From Flavobacteriales bacterium (GTDB taxonomy: Bacteria > Bacteroidota > Bacteroidia > Flavobacteriales > JASBRU01), in NCBI GenBank assembly GCA_030149285.1, contig JASBRU010000003.1, positions 374,001 to 438,000 of the forward strand: DNA of 64,000 bases. The letters are read 5' to 3'. A program made the translations under genes and the position numbers. The notes under the pieces are model-generated. The model worked only from the letters and a program-made list of their open reading frames with translations, was not told the DNA's origin and made no database searches. Below are positions 30,601 through 39,210 of the stretch, piece by piece (the stretch's first letter is position 1; each line of letters begins with the position of its first letter).

Positions 30601-33262
30601 TAGTATTATTACTAAACACCCAAAAACTTAAATATGGTGTTGTTAAAGTAGAAACATCTATTAATGGGCTTGTTAAACTCACGTCATTAGGTGTTGGAAA
30701 GCTACTCCCATCACTCCAAGCATAAAATCCGCCATTACCGGTATGTTCTATAATCCCTGCAGCTCCACCCTGTGGTACAGGAAAACCTGTGCCATTACTA
30801 AATAACCATGTAACAGTACTTGTGGCGCTACTATTATCCCAACATGCAGGTGTAGAGTTTGTATTAAATGTTTCTGAAAATGGTGCTGTAAAAGGATTAC
30901 ATAGAGTGGTAATTGTAATTGGACCAACCCAATCACTTACATTACCAGCTGCACAACTATCACGTACATAAAAATCGTAAGTTGTATTGGCCGATAAACT
31001 TGAAACTGTAAATGGTTTTGTTGTTGTTCCTAAAATTGTACCCGTTCCATTAGAGAACCCAGTAGGGCCATATTCTATTTGCCAAGCTGAAGCTCCACCT
31101 GTTGTCCAATCAAGCTCAACAGCAGTATTTGTAATTACACCCGTAGATATTAAAGCCGAAGGCTTTATACAAGATGGGGCTTCGTCTATTGTTATATCAT
31201 CTAATAAAAAGTCATTAACAGTTGGGAGAGATGAAGTAGTTTGATTCAATACAAAACGAACTCTAATATTACTACCTGTTATTGGAAAAGCACTTAAGTC
31301 TACACCATGTTCTAACCAACTTGGATCATCACCAGAATAAGTATCAACTGTCACCCATGAAACACCATCAAACATCTGAACAATTAGCGTTACATTATCT
31401 CCAGGGTTATTAGTGTTGTTACTAAAAGTCCAGTATGTAAGATACGGTACCGTTAATGTACTTACATCTATCAAAGGAGAACGCAATACAATATTACTTC
31501 CTGCCGGAAAAGAAAAGTCTGTCCAAGCAAAAAAGCCTCCATTACCGGTGTGATCTGCTATACCATTAGCACCAAAGGTTGGTGACGGAAATCCTGAACC
31601 ATTGCTAAATAACCATGGTGGAGTACTAACATTGCTCCAACATGCAGGTGTAGAATTTGTACTAAAAGTCTCTGTATATGGTGCCGTTGCCGTACCGCAA
31701 CTTGTATTTGCTGTTAACGGGCCGATCCAAAAACTTACATCAGATACACCACAACTATCTCTTACATAAAACTGGTAAGTTGTTGCAGGGCTTAGACTGT
31801 TTACTGTAAATGGATTTGTAGATGCTGCAATAATTGTTCCTGAACCTTGTGTAAAACCTGCGGGACCATATTCTATTTGCCAATTTGTAGCTCCACCTGT
31901 TGTCCAGCTCAAATCAATAGATGTATTAGTAGGGTTGCTAGCAACTAAATTTGATGGTGCCGCACATGTTGGAGCTTCAATTAGCTCTACATCATCTAAT
32001 AGAAAATCATTTTGAAAGGGATTAGTAGAAGTTGTTTGGTTTAACCTAAACCTTATTCTTACATTTCCTGTAATTGTATAACTTGATAAATCTACAGTTT
32101 GTTCTAACCAACTAGGGTCGTCTCCCGAGTAAGAATGCACATTATTATTCCAACCTGCTCCATCATGAAAATCTACAAACAAAGTAACATTATCCCCAGG
32201 GTTAAATGTATTATTACTAAAAACATAAAACCTTAAATAAGCACTAGTTAATGCACTCGCATCAATAAATGGTGAAATTAGAACTTGATTATTAATTGCC
32301 GGGAAACTAGCATCTGCCCAAGCAAAAAAGCCCCCGTTTCCTGTATGATCCAATACTCCATTTGCTCCACCATTAGGGCTCGGAAAACCAATACCATTAT
32401 TAGTTACCCATTCAGAACCTGCGGGTCCTGTAACCCAACATGCTGAAAGCGGGTTTTGATCAAATGTCTCTATAAAAGGTGTTGTGTATACACCACAAGG
32501 TGTTGTAACGGTAATTGGACCAAGCCAAAAGCTTTCATTTCCAGTGCCACAATTATCTCTTACATATATATGGTAGGTTGTATTTTGTGTTAATCCGGTA
32601 AGTGTATGTGGGTTTGTTGTTGTACTTACCATAGTACCCGATGTATTTGGATCAAACCCAACAGCGCCATATATTACATCCCAGTTTGTTGCCCCCCCTG
32701 TTGTCCAGTTTAAATCAACAGATGTTGGCTGCTTATTACTGGACGTTAAAGAACTAGGAGATGGACATGCCAATGGTGGCATATAATGTACTGTTATCAC
32801 CCAAGTACCGTCATCAACTATTACATTAGTATTACAAGCTCCAAAGCCAAAAAGACCAGCATGAATCTCAAAATCTAATGTTGTAGATGAAGTAACTCCA
32901 TTTGCAATTGATAAGTTCGCTCTACTATAAGACTGTGTACCAGGTGTAAAAATAGAAGGTCCATTTGTTATTCCTGCTTCATCAACTCCCGTAGTTATAC
33001 ATCTAACCCATGACCTTTGTATAGAAATAGTTGATGTACCGTTAGATGTCATATCGTAAGCAACATCAACCCCCGTTACTAGTGCTCCCATAGGAACTGT
33101 AACAGACAGTGCACCAGGACATGATGATGTTCCAGGTAAATTATTAAATGTTGGATCACCGTTTATATCACCTGAAGTATAGGTAGCTGTAGCCGTTGTT
33201 GATTGTGAAAATGCAGAAAAGCCAGAAAGCAAAATCACGATAAAAAATAGTGCTTTTTTCAT
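24644..33262 (-). CDS. giant modular T9SS-secreted adhesin (FN3, MAM-like and PKD repeats)
   Basis: A 2,872-residue exported protein. In order: signal peptide (ends GFSAFSQ); a unique N-terminal beta domain (about 20-160); nine fibronectin-III-like modules (each with SWTTGGAxNWxIEYGP and YDFYVRDSC) alternating with seven MAM/jellyroll-like modules (ETF...CW; FWYHMFG; DDF.L/I); two copies of a module with TDSFGDGWNG; four PKD domains (WDYGDG, WDFGDG, WNFGDG; about 2460-2790); and a C-terminal T9SS type A sorting domain (IYPNPSADVFTI ... GVYILQI). Thus it is probably secreted through T9SS and held at the surface as an adhesin or matrix protein. No catalytic domain is apparent. It stands alone between a terminator and DUF4159. 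Confidence 0.93.
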   Translation of the reverse strand: MKKALFFIVILLSGFSAFSQSTTATATYTSGDINGDPTFNNLPGTSSCPGALSVTVPMGALVTGVDVAYDMTSNGTSTISIQRSWVRCITTGVDEAGITNGPSIFTPGTQSYSRANLSIANGVTSSTTLDFEIHAGLFGFGACNTNVIVDDGTWVITVHYMPPLACPSPSSLTSSNKQPTSVDLNWTTGGATNWDVIYGAVGFDPNTSGTMVSTTTNPHTLTGLTQNTTYHIYVRDNCGTGNESFWLGPITVTTPCGVYTTPFIETFDQNPLSACWVTGPAGSEWVTNNGIGFPSPNGGANGVLDHTGNGGFFAWADASFPAINNQVLISPFIDASALTSAYLRFYVFSNNTFNPGDNVTLFVDFHDGAGWNNNVHSYSGDDPSWLEQTVDLSSYTITGNVRIRFRLNQTTSTNPFQNDFLLDDVELIEAPTCAAPSNLVASNPTNTSIDLSWTTGGATNWQIEYGPAGFTQGSGTIIAASTNPFTVNSLSPATTYQFYVRDSCGVSDVSFWIGPLTANTSCGTATAPYTETFSTNSTPACWSNVSTPPWLFSNGSGFPSPTFGANGIADHTGNGGFFAWTDFSFPAGSNIVLRSPLIDVSTLTVPYLTYWTFSNNTNNPGDNVTLIVQMFDGVSWVTVDTYSGDDPSWLEHGVDLSAFPITGSNIRVRFVLNQTTSSLPTVNDFLLDDITIDEAPSCIKPSALISTGVITNTAVELDWTTGGASAWQIEYGPTGFSNGTGTILGTTTKPFTVSSLSANTTYDFYVRDSCAAGNVSDWVGPITITTLCNPFTAPFSETFNTNSTPACWDNSSATSTVTWLFSNGTGFPVPQGGAAGIIEHTGNGGFYAWSDGSSFPTPNDVSLTSPLIDVSTLTTPYLSFWVFSNNTNNPGDNVTLTVDVFDGTAWNNGLITHSADDPAWQELTYNLSLLTITGPIQIRITNDATTATTPFFNDFLLDDITVDEAPNCPKPLNLMASNPTANSIDLSWTTGGASNWQIEYGAPGFTQGTGTILAVPTNPFTVLGLSSSTTYDFYLRDSCGVGDVSDWIGPISFTTLCLPALAPFTETFDNSTWVTGINFNNANDDINICWTRSHTTPYFWGTRLGASPSSFTTGPTVDHTTGSATGKYIYTESTTATVNAVTEIESPEIDLTPLTVPELRFWYHMFGNTMGTLRVDVWDGTSWTNGVHTITGQQQTATTDPWQEAIVNIQSYANQTIKVRFTATNGGFNSDIAIDDFDILEAPTCPQPSNLMATGATDVSIDISWTTGGATNWQVEYGPTGFTPGTGTIIAVPTNPFTIPGLTAATTYDIYIRDSCGVGDVSAWVGPITHSTDLCATPCTYTIDMTDSFGDGWNGASVDIQVGGVTTNFTVPTGTSGSGTFQVCTGLPIDVTWNNGTFDTEVGFVIKDFSGNVIHSQGSNPPANVFSGTGNCGNPNCPIPSNVVASNPTVNSVDLSWTTGGATIWEIEYGPSGFTSGTGTVITATTNPFTVPGLSPSTTYDFYVRDSCAVGNVSAWAGPTTFATVCAVVAAPYTENFDGAQWVSGTGFANAGDAIDPCWTRSHTAPYFWGTRTGATGSPTTGPNADHTSGAGNYIYTESSVGATVPPTEIVSVPIDLTSLTVPELRFWYHMFGNSMGSLSVDVNDGSTWTNGVFTLAGQQQTAATSPWQEAVVNLSAFAGDTVTLRFTATFTGFNGDMAIDDVSIMEAPNCPQPSNIVASNPTASSIDLSWTTGGATNWQIEYGPAGFTLGTGTILAVSTNPFTVPGLSSSTTYDFYVRDSCGVGDVSVWIGPTSLSTACVVAAAPLTENFDNTTWTPGTGFNNAGDAINPCWTRSHTTPYFWGTMAGATTSATTGPSVDHTVGTPVGKYVYTESSGATAGAITEIESPLIDLTTLTTPELRFWYHMFGTTMGTLRVDIWDGTSWTNGVFTKTGQQQTATTDPWEEAIVNIQAYASDTIKVRFTATHGGFNSDMAIDDFAVQEAPNCPQPSNLMSTGATDVSIDISWLTGGASNWQIEYGPTGFTPGTGTILAVPTNPFTIPGLTAATTYDIYIRDSCGVGDVSAWVGPISVSTDLCAAPCIYTIDMTDSFGDGWNGGSVDIQVGGVTTNFTLPGGNAGAGFFQVCTGLPITLTWNPGTFDAEVGFVIKDFAGNVVHTQGPNPPTNVFTGVGNCGSSTCPSPTFIMASNPTVNSVDLSWTTGGATNWQIEYGPAGFTPGSGTIIAVPNNPFTVPGLSASTTYDFYVRDSCGVGDVSVFVGPVTFSTTCSPVGIPFTEDFEGPQWVSGTGLNNVGDAIDACWSRNPSSPHFWGTRAGSGGTSANTGPDVDHTNGNTTSKYAYTEASGGANGASADLETPPIDLSTSIAPELKFWYHMFGNTMGTLNVDIWDGTAWTTAIFSKAGQQQATGLAPWDSTVIDLTAYVGDTIVIRFNSIRGNGFFSDMAIDDVSVTESSNCLLPTPDFSFTITGTTVDFDAATSTNVISYDWDYDDGSTNGSGVTSSNTYANGGTYDVTLYVTGNCGDLDSITKTVNVPCAATVASFTNTTNGLGLDVDATGSTNASTWSWDYGDGNTGTGTVANHNYTVDGTYTIKLVTENLCGDKDSTTVDVTVCDTNFTAAFTQIITGDTINVDASGVTNATSVSWDFGDGAGTGTGSTSSYVYPAPGIYDVKVVVENLCGDKDSTIKSIEICGPPVAHFNADVLSIKPGSMIVQFDGTQSKVGTLTYTWNFGDGSAPVTGPAKPQHTYSTPNLNFMVTLTVTNSCGDTDVITLTISQAVSVTEFDVIEQSVLIYPNPSADVFTIDITVPESAKQDLGINVINALGQRIYVENLEQVSGSIKHRLDLGIQPKGVYILQIITTKGVINKRITLQ
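26470..27860 (-). repeat. higher-order repeat copy B in adhesin
   Basis: A segment of about 1.39 kb encoding MAM-like, FN3, SFGDGWNG and FN3 modules in that order (minus strand). It matches the segment at 28700-30090 in module order and closely in sequence, at an offset of about 2.22-2.24 kb. Edges are approximate, judged from module boundaries. Confidence 0.8.
28700..30090 (-). repeat. higher-order repeat copy A in adhesin
   Basis: Partner of 26470-27860: the same four-module order. One further MAM-FN3 pair (about 27860-28690) separates the copies. This looks like segmental duplication within the gene. Confidence 0.8.
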
Positions 33263-33533
33263 ATTATGGGTGTAATTGGTAAGTAGTAATTATTTTTTTA
33301 ATAAAACATATAACCTCTATAACTTAGCAAGTTACAAAATCAACCTACTTTTAAACTAAATAACCTAAGTCATTTAGTTATCGACAGTACTCATTGAGTA
33401 ATCGAAAAAATATGTGAATTTTAACTCATAAGAAGTTACACTACACCAACTTAGACGGGAAATATTTAAAAAAGGTTGGCTCACAAAAATGAAATTTATT
33501 TTAGCTAAATAATTTCCTCATATTTGTATGTAA

Positions 33534-34205
33534 ATGAAAAAACTACTTTTATTATTGTTTATAGTGCTTACAGCACAATCTTTTAAGTATCAAAATACTT
33601 ATCAACTTGCATTATTAAAATATAATGGCGGTGGAGACTGGTATGCAAATCCTACAGCATTAACAAACCTTATTTCTTTTTGTAACCAAAAGCTGGCCAT
33701 GAGTATTAATGAAGAGTATGCTACGGTAGATGTAGGTAGTTTAGAGCTCTTCAACTATCCTTTTGTACACATGACAGGACACGGTAATGTTGTTTTTTCC
33801 AGTCAAGAGGCAGAAAACTTAAGAAACTATTTAATTGGTGGCGGTTTTTTACATATTGATGATAACTATGGTTTAGATAAGTTTGTGCGTCCGGAGATGA
33901 AAAAAGTATTTCCTGAATTAGAGTTTATTGAACTCCCACACTCACACCCTATCTACCATCAAAAGTTCAACTTTAGCAATGGTTTGCCTAAAATTCACGA
34001 ACACGACAATAAAGCAGCTCAAGGTTTTGGATTGATTTATGAAGGCAGGTTAGTTTGCTTTTATAGTTATGAAAGTGATTTGGGTGACGGCTGGGAAGAT
34101 TTTGAAGTACATAAAGATACTGAAGAAACAAGAACAAAAGCTTTGCAAATGGGAGCCAATATTTTGCAGTATGCATTTGTAGGCTCAAATGATAAAACTA
34201 ATTGA
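33534..34205 (+). CDS. DUF4159 domain protein, secreted
   Basis: A 223-residue protein with a signal peptide (MKKLLLLLFIVLTAQSF) and one DUF4159 domain, related to the class I glutamine amidotransferase-like fold. Recognisable parts are LLKYNGGGDWYANPTALTNL near the N-terminus, FVHMTGHGNVVFSSQEAENL, GGGFLHIDDNYGLD and FYSYESDLGDGWED. The biochemical role of the family is not established. Its stop overlaps the ATG of the downstream permease by one base (TGATG), so they are cotranslated. The 271-bp region before it contains no gene, only a near-match CATATTTG close to the start. Confidence 0.88.
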   Translation: MKKLLLLLFIVLTAQSFKYQNTYQLALLKYNGGGDWYANPTALTNLISFCNQKLAMSINEEYATVDVGSLELFNYPFVHMTGHGNVVFSSQEAENLRNYLIGGGFLHIDDNYGLDKFVRPEMKKVFPELEFIELPHSHPIYHQKFNFSNGLPKIHEHDNKAAQGFGLIYEGRLVCFYSYESDLGDGWEDFEVHKDTEETRTKALQMGANILQYAFVGSNDKTN

Positions 34206-35272
34206 TGGATAGAGTTGTAAAAATTATACTTACCCTAGCAGGTATTGCTTTAGGTATATTACTTATTTGGTATTTACGTACCATCATTATTTATTTAATT
34301 GTTTCGGCAGTACTTGCCTTAATTGGCCGACCTATTGTTAAGTTTTTTAAACGAATAAAATTTAAAAAGAAAGAACTTCCTGACGCATTAAGTGCTCTTC
34401 TTACCATAATAAGTATGGTGTTAGTGATTTTAGCAATTTTTAGCGTTTTTATTCCCTTGGTTGCTGAAGAGGCAAAAATTTTATCTAATGTAGACTACAA
34501 TACCCTTTACACAGAACTACAAAAGGGTTTAGAGCAGTTTGAAAAATACTTACCTCAAGAGCTAAACGAAGATAGTGTGGAAGAACTATTGAGCTATGTA
34601 AATTTTAACAAAATAAAAGGTGCTATTGGCTCAATTGTAGGTGGATTAGGTAATGTTTTTGTAGCCTTGTTTTCTATCAGTTTTATTACGTTTTTCTTTT
34701 TGAAGGACCGCAATATGGTCAACAATATTATTTTTGCCCTTACCCCCGATAAGCAGATTGAAAAAATTGAAACAGTAATAAAGAACTCTAAAAATGTTTT
34801 AACTCGTTACTTTATAGGGTTGCTAATACAAGTTGCGCTTTTTACAACTATGGTAACAATAGGCTTGTTAATAGCAGGTGTAAAAAATGCACTATTAATT
34901 GGATTTATTGCAGGTATCATTAACCTTATCCCCTATGTTGGACCATTAATAGGTGCAGCCTTTGGTATAATTATAGGACTTTCATCTCAATTAGGTCCTG
35001 GTTTTGATAGCAGCATACTATTGCCCCTAACCCTAAAAATTGCCGGAACATTTGTAGTTGCACAATTAATAGACAATATATTGGCACAACCTCTAATCTT
35101 TTCTAATAGTGTAAATGTTCACCCCTTAGAAATATTTTTAGTGATAATGGCAGCAGGTACTTTAGGTGGCGTTCCCGGAATGATAATAGCTGTTCCATTA
35201 TACTCTTTTTTAAGAATAATTGCCAAAGAATTTCTTTCCCAATTCAAAGTAGTTCAATCGCTTACAAAATAG
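34205..35272 (+). CDS. AI-2E family (PerM/YdiK-type) membrane transporter
   Basis: A 355-residue polytopic protein with helices at about 6-32 (two close segments), 58-82, a polar loop of about 85-140, and four to five more from about 145 to 340. Family signatures include FFLKDR, the LLIGFIAGIINLIPYVGPLIGA stretch (its central PYVGP is diagnostic) and PGMIIAVPLYSFLRI. The family includes putative autoinducer-2 and ion or proton exporters; substrate unknown here. I start at the ATG (34205) that overlaps the preceding TGA, not the TTG at 34202. Confidence 0.9.
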   Translation: MDRVVKIILTLAGIALGILLIWYLRTIIIYLIVSAVLALIGRPIVKFFKRIKFKKKELPDALSALLTIISMVLVILAIFSVFIPLVAEEAKILSNVDYNTLYTELQKGLEQFEKYLPQELNEDSVEELLSYVNFNKIKGAIGSIVGGLGNVFVALFSISFITFFFLKDRNMVNNIIFALTPDKQIEKIETVIKNSKNVLTRYFIGLLIQVALFTTMVTIGLLIAGVKNALLIGFIAGIINLIPYVGPLIGAAFGIIIGLSSQLGPGFDSSILLPLTLKIAGTFVVAQLIDNILAQPLIFSNSVNVHPLEIFLVIMAAGTLGGVPGMIIAVPLYSFLRIIAKEFLSQFKVVQSLTK

Positions 35273-35351
35273 GTATAAACACCTGCTTCCTTTGAAATAG
35301 TAGTTTTTTTTATACTTTTATAGGATACAATTAACCAATTATATCCGCACT

Positions 35352-36479
35352 ATGAGAAGAACATTACTTACACAAAACAAAGCTATAGCTTTACTTGTTA
35401 CGGCTTGCTTATCAGTATCATTTACTGCAAACGCACAAACCCCTTACAGAAAAGGAGACACGTGGGGCTTTGTAGACTCTGATAAAAAAACAATTACTAC
35501 TAAAGTAAAAGACCCTAGAACTGAGAAAAAATTTGAGAAAAAATTGTTTACGCTTGAGTATGAAGGAGCAGGACAGTTTATAAACGATTTAGCTCCTGTA
35601 AAAAAAGATGGCAGCTGGGGGTATATCAATGAAGACAAGGAAACAGTAATACCGTTTAGATATGATGAGGCTCATCCGTTTAATGGGGATATGGCTATTG
35701 TAAAATTAAACGGAATGTATGGTTTTGTAGATGACCATGGAGATGAAATACCAGTAAAATATGAAGAGGTAAGAAACTTTGCTGATGGTATGGCCGCAGT
35801 AAAATTTAATGGAAGCTGGGGTTTTATTGACGAAAATGGGAACAATACAGTAGTATATATTTATCAAGAGGTAAAAGACTTCAGCAATGGATTAGCCGCT
35901 GTAAAATCAAACGGAAAGTGGGGGTTTGTAAACAAAAGCGGGTATGAACAATTAGAGCCTATGTTTGAAGAAGCGGGTAGATTTGAAAATGGAGTTGCTC
36001 CAGCAAAAAAAGGTGGCAAATGGGGCTTTGTTGACAAAGATGGCGAAAGTGAAGCTGGCTTTATTTACGAAGATGCAATGTGCTATAAAGAAAACCTTGC
36101 TTGTGTAAAAAAGGGTGGCAAATGGAAGTTTATCGACCGTGATGGTATCGAATTAGAAGAATCAGGAAATGGTTATGATGAGGCTAAATCTCACACAGAA
36201 GGTTATGCTCCTATTGCTAGCAATGGTAATTGGAACTATGTAGACAAAACAGGTTTCCAAGCTATCAGCGGAAATTATGAAGCTGCAATGCCATTTAGCA
36301 ATGGTTTAGCTGCTGTAAAAAAAGGAGATAAATGGGGATACATTAATACAAATGGTACTCTAGTAATTCCATTTAAATACGAAGAGGCTCATTCATTTAC
36401 AGAAGACCTTGCAAAGGTAAAATACAATGGTAAATGGGGATACATTGGAGTTAAAGGAAGAGAATACTTTCAGAACTAA
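35352..36479 (+). CDS. WG-repeat secreted protein
   Basis: A 375-residue exported protein: signal peptide (to about 29, SFTANAQ), then about ten WG repeats of 30-37 residues. Each repeat has a W/Y-G-F/Y-V/I core followed by a D/N-x-x-G turn, such as WGFVDKDG, WGYINTNG and WGFIDENG, and a YEEA or F..GLA.V link between. Such repeats form a propeller- or solenoid-like scaffold of unknown binding function. A possible promoter upstream is TTG (35292) with 18 bp to TACTTTTA, one base short of consensus. The methyltransferase gene starts 3 bp after the stop. Confidence 0.88.
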   Translation: MRRTLLTQNKAIALLVTACLSVSFTANAQTPYRKGDTWGFVDSDKKTITTKVKDPRTEKKFEKKLFTLEYEGAGQFINDLAPVKKDGSWGYINEDKETVIPFRYDEAHPFNGDMAIVKLNGMYGFVDDHGDEIPVKYEEVRNFADGMAAVKFNGSWGFIDENGNNTVVYIYQEVKDFSNGLAAVKSNGKWGFVNKSGYEQLEPMFEEAGRFENGVAPAKKGGKWGFVDKDGESEAGFIYEDAMCYKENLACVKKGGKWKFIDRDGIELEESGNGYDEAKSHTEGYAPIASNGNWNYVDKTGFQAISGNYEAAMPFSNGLAAVKKGDKWGYINTNGTLVIPFKYEEAHSFTEDLAKVKYNGKWGYIGVKGREYFQN

Positions 36480-36482
36480 TTA

Positions 36483-37682
36483 ATGAGTATAGAAAAGCTA
36501 TTACAGCCAGAAATTCAAGATTTTATTTACCGGCACCCAGAGCAATCGGGTGCCGGTTTAGTTTTACGTGCATCTCAGTTTCCAAGTTGGCCAATAAAAG
36601 AAGTGGCTCAACAATTAGATGCAAAGCAAAAAGCTAAGCATAAATTACCCACTTGGTATAACGCCAGAAACATTATCTACCCTACTCCACTTTCTGTAGA
36701 ACAATCCTCATCAGAAAAAACAGCAACTTATAAAGCAAGCCTTGTATCAGGTAAATCTCTTATTGATATTACAGGTGGTATGGGAGTAGACAGCTTGGCT
36801 TTCTCTAATTTAGTTAAAAATATTACTTATTGTGAGCTGAACCCAGAACTAGTTGAAGTAACAAAGCATAACTTTAAAACACTTAGGGTTACTAATATTT
36901 CATGCTTTGCGGGTAATGGAATTGAAGTGTTAAAAAGTTCAGAAAATAAATATGATTGGATCTATGTTGACCCTGCCCGAAGAGATGCAAACCAAAATAA
37001 AGTGCATTTTTTAGCAGACTGCGAGCCAAATGTTGTAGAACATCTCCAATTATTTTTTACCAAAACCAACAATATTCTTATTAAAACCAGCCCCCTATTA
37101 GATATAAAACAAGCTATTAGAGATTTAGAGCATGTAAAAGAAGTACATATTGTCTCATTACAAAACGAATGTAAAGAAGTGCTTTATTTGCTTGATAAAA
37201 ATTTTGAAGGTGAGCCAAACATTCATACTATAAACATAAACCCTACTAACTCTGAAGAGTTCTCTTTTACTTATCAAGAAGAAGAAAAGGCTGTTGAGTA
37301 TAGTCTACCAAAAAAATACATTTATGAGCCCAACAGCTCTATATTAAAAGCCGGTGGCTTTAAATTTATAGCTCATAAGTACAACCTGTTCAAACTACAT
37401 ATTAATAGTCACCTATATACTTCAGATATATTACTAGAAGACTTCCCTGGTAGAAAATTTGAACTTGTAGCTGAGAGTAACCTTAATAAAAAAGAAATAA
37501 AGAAGCTTATACCTAATGGAAAAGCAAACATTACTACCCGCAACTACCCTTCTACAGTAGCAGAAATAAGAAAAAAAACGAATTTAAAAGAAGGTGGCGA
37601 AGTATACCTTTTTTGTACTACCTTAGTAAACAACAAGAAAACAGGCTTAATTTGCCGCAAAACCAACTATAGCGTACAATAG
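36483..37682 (+). CDS. THUMP-like class I SAM methyltransferase (PG_1098 type)
   Basis: A 399-residue protein with a central Rossmann methyltransferase: SAM-binding DITGGMGVDSLAFS (about 94-107), CELNPELVEVT, and DPARRD (a catalytic-type motif near 160). The C-terminal region has a ferredoxin-like and THUMP-like half (about 245-395) as in PG_1098 of Porphyromonas. The combination suggests RNA as substrate, but no target is known to me. It is cotranscribed with the WG-repeat gene by a 3-bp gap; I see no functional link between them. Confidence 0.82.
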   Translation: MSIEKLLQPEIQDFIYRHPEQSGAGLVLRASQFPSWPIKEVAQQLDAKQKAKHKLPTWYNARNIIYPTPLSVEQSSSEKTATYKASLVSGKSLIDITGGMGVDSLAFSNLVKNITYCELNPELVEVTKHNFKTLRVTNISCFAGNGIEVLKSSENKYDWIYVDPARRDANQNKVHFLADCEPNVVEHLQLFFTKTNNILIKTSPLLDIKQAIRDLEHVKEVHIVSLQNECKEVLYLLDKNFEGEPNIHTININPTNSEEFSFTYQEEEKAVEYSLPKKYIYEPNSSILKAGGFKFIAHKYNLFKLHINSHLYTSDILLEDFPGRKFELVAESNLNKKEIKKLIPNGKANITTRNYPSTVAEIRKKTNLKEGGEVYLFCTTLVNNKKTGLICRKTNYSVQ

Positions 37683-37747
37683 CTATTGTACATATCAAAA
37701 AAATTACGTACCTTATAAAGGTATTAACCAATTATAAATTATAATAA

Positions 37748-38203
37748 ATGAATGAACTTTTAGACTGGCATTGGTGGTTAATTGCTGGCTTTGCTTTATT
37801 AATCTTGGAGATTTTTGTTCCGGGATTTGTGTTAGCCTGCCTTGGTATCGGTGCCTTAATTACTAGTCCCTTTGCTTTACTTGGGGCGAGTTTAACAGTA
37901 CAGTTAATGGCTTTTTCTGTTAGCTCTATTGTATGTTTCTTTGCTTTGAGACCATTTGTACTTAGAACCTTTTATAAAAAAGGAGAAGAGGTAAAAACAA
38001 ACGCTGACTCATTGGTAGGAAAAGAAGGCCGTGTAGTTGAAACCATTAACAATGCTATCGACACAGGTAGAGCAATTGTTTTTGGCGATGACTGGCGAGC
38101 TGAGTCAGAAACCGGAGATGTTATAGAAGCCGGACAACACGTAGTTGTTGTAAAAAGAGATAGCAATTTAATTACTGTTAAACCCTTAAAATCATCTAAC
38201 TAA
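37748..38203 (+). CDS. NfeD family membrane protein
   Basis: A 151-residue short-form NfeD with membrane helices at about 8-28 and 33-67 (one or two), then a soluble OB-fold domain (about 80-148) with SLVGKEGRVVETIN, GDDWRAESE and AGQHVVVVKRDSNLITVKPL. NfeD proteins pair with SPFH/stomatin proteins in membrane microdomains; the next gene, one base after the stop, is exactly such a partner. The 65 bp upstream carry only a weak promoter-like sequence. Confidence 0.92.
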   Translation: MNELLDWHWWLIAGFALLILEIFVPGFVLACLGIGALITSPFALLGASLTVQLMAFSVSSIVCFFALRPFVLRTFYKKGEEVKTNADSLVGKEGRVVETINNAIDTGRAIVFGDDWRAESETGDVIEAGQHVVVVKRDSNLITVKPLKSSN

Positions 38204-38204
38204 T

Positions 38205-39191
38205 ATGTCTCCAATAAGTATTGTAATGGCGGTAATCGCCTTATTCGTAGTATTTTTAGTCATTAGTGGTATCAAAATTATTCAACAATCTGAAACAATG
38301 ATTATTGAAAGACTTGGAAAGTACCGCGCAACTCTATCCTCCGGTTTACACATCATTATTCCTATTATAGATAAGCCCAGAAACATCATGTGGCGTTTTT
38401 CTTCAGAAGGATTGGACGGTAGATTATATATAAAACATATAAGTAAGCCTCGTATAGACCTTAGAGAAGCCGTTTATGATTTCCCTAAGCAAAGTGTAAT
38501 TACAAGAGATAACATTGTAACAGAGATTAATGCACTTATCTATTTTCAGGTAGTAGATCCAATGAGAGCTGTATATGAAATTGCAAACCTTCCTCAGGCA
38601 ATAGAAAAGCTGACACAAACATCTTTACGTAATATTATTGGTGAAATGGAATTAGATGAAACACTTTCATCTAGAGATACCATTAACACAAAGCTAAGAA
38701 CCATACTGGATGATGCGACCAATAAATGGGGCGTAAAAGTAAACCGTGTTGAATTACAAGACATAAACCCTCCTCATGACATTAGAGCCGCTATGGAAAA
38801 ACAAATGCGTGCTGAGCGTGACAAGAGAGCAACTATACTTGAAGCAGAGGGTGAAAAAAGATCTCAAATACTAAATGCTGAAGGAGATATGGAGTCTGCA
38901 ATTAAACGTGCAGAAGGTAGAAAGCAATCTCAAGTATTAGATGCCCTAGGACAAGCTGAGGCTCGTATAAAAGTTGCTGAAGCAGAAGCTGAAGCCATTA
39001 AACGAATTACAGAAGCTGTTACTGCCGAAAAAGGCGACCCAATTAACTATCTGGTAGCTGTGCGTTACCTAGAGACCTTAAAAGAGATGACTTCAGGCAA
39101 AGACAACAAAGTTGTATACATGCCTTATGAGGCAACCGGAGTATTAGGTTCTGTTGGTGGTATTAAAGATTTATTTGACGCCAATAAATAA
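38205..39191 (+). CDS. SPFH/stomatin-prohibitin family protein (QmcA-like)
   Basis: A 328-residue membrane scaffold. It has an N-terminal membrane anchor (about 4-24), then the SPFH domain (GKYRATLSSGLHIIIP, TRDNIVTEINALIYFQV, LRNIIGEMELDETLSSRD), and an Ala/Glu-rich coiled coil (about 200-275: KRATILEAEGEKRSQI, EARIKVAEAEAEAI) that drives oligomer ring formation. It pairs with the upstream NfeD gene. Length and layout fit QmcA/paraslipin. A strong terminator follows. Confidence 0.94.
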   Translation: MSPISIVMAVIALFVVFLVISGIKIIQQSETMIIERLGKYRATLSSGLHIIIPIIDKPRNIMWRFSSEGLDGRLYIKHISKPRIDLREAVYDFPKQSVITRDNIVTEINALIYFQVVDPMRAVYEIANLPQAIEKLTQTSLRNIIGEMELDETLSSRDTINTKLRTILDDATNKWGVKVNRVELQDINPPHDIRAAMEKQMRAERDKRATILEAEGEKRSQILNAEGDMESAIKRAEGRKQSQVLDALGQAEARIKVAEAEAEAIKRITEAVTAEKGDPINYLVAVRYLETLKEMTSGKDNKVVYMPYEATGVLGSVGGIKDLFDANK

Positions 39192-39210
39192 ACTGAACTA
39201 CTTAATCATA

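Noticed and set aside
24900-32800. Regular DNA repeats, considered as a CRISPR array
   Set aside because: The repeats are long, degenerate and in frame with FN3, MAM-like and PKD modules of one protein; there are no short exact repeats with unique spacers and no cas genes.
33263-33533. 271-bp spacer, checked for an RNA gene or riboswitch
   Set aside because: AT-rich with no stable long helix or conserved element that I can recognise.
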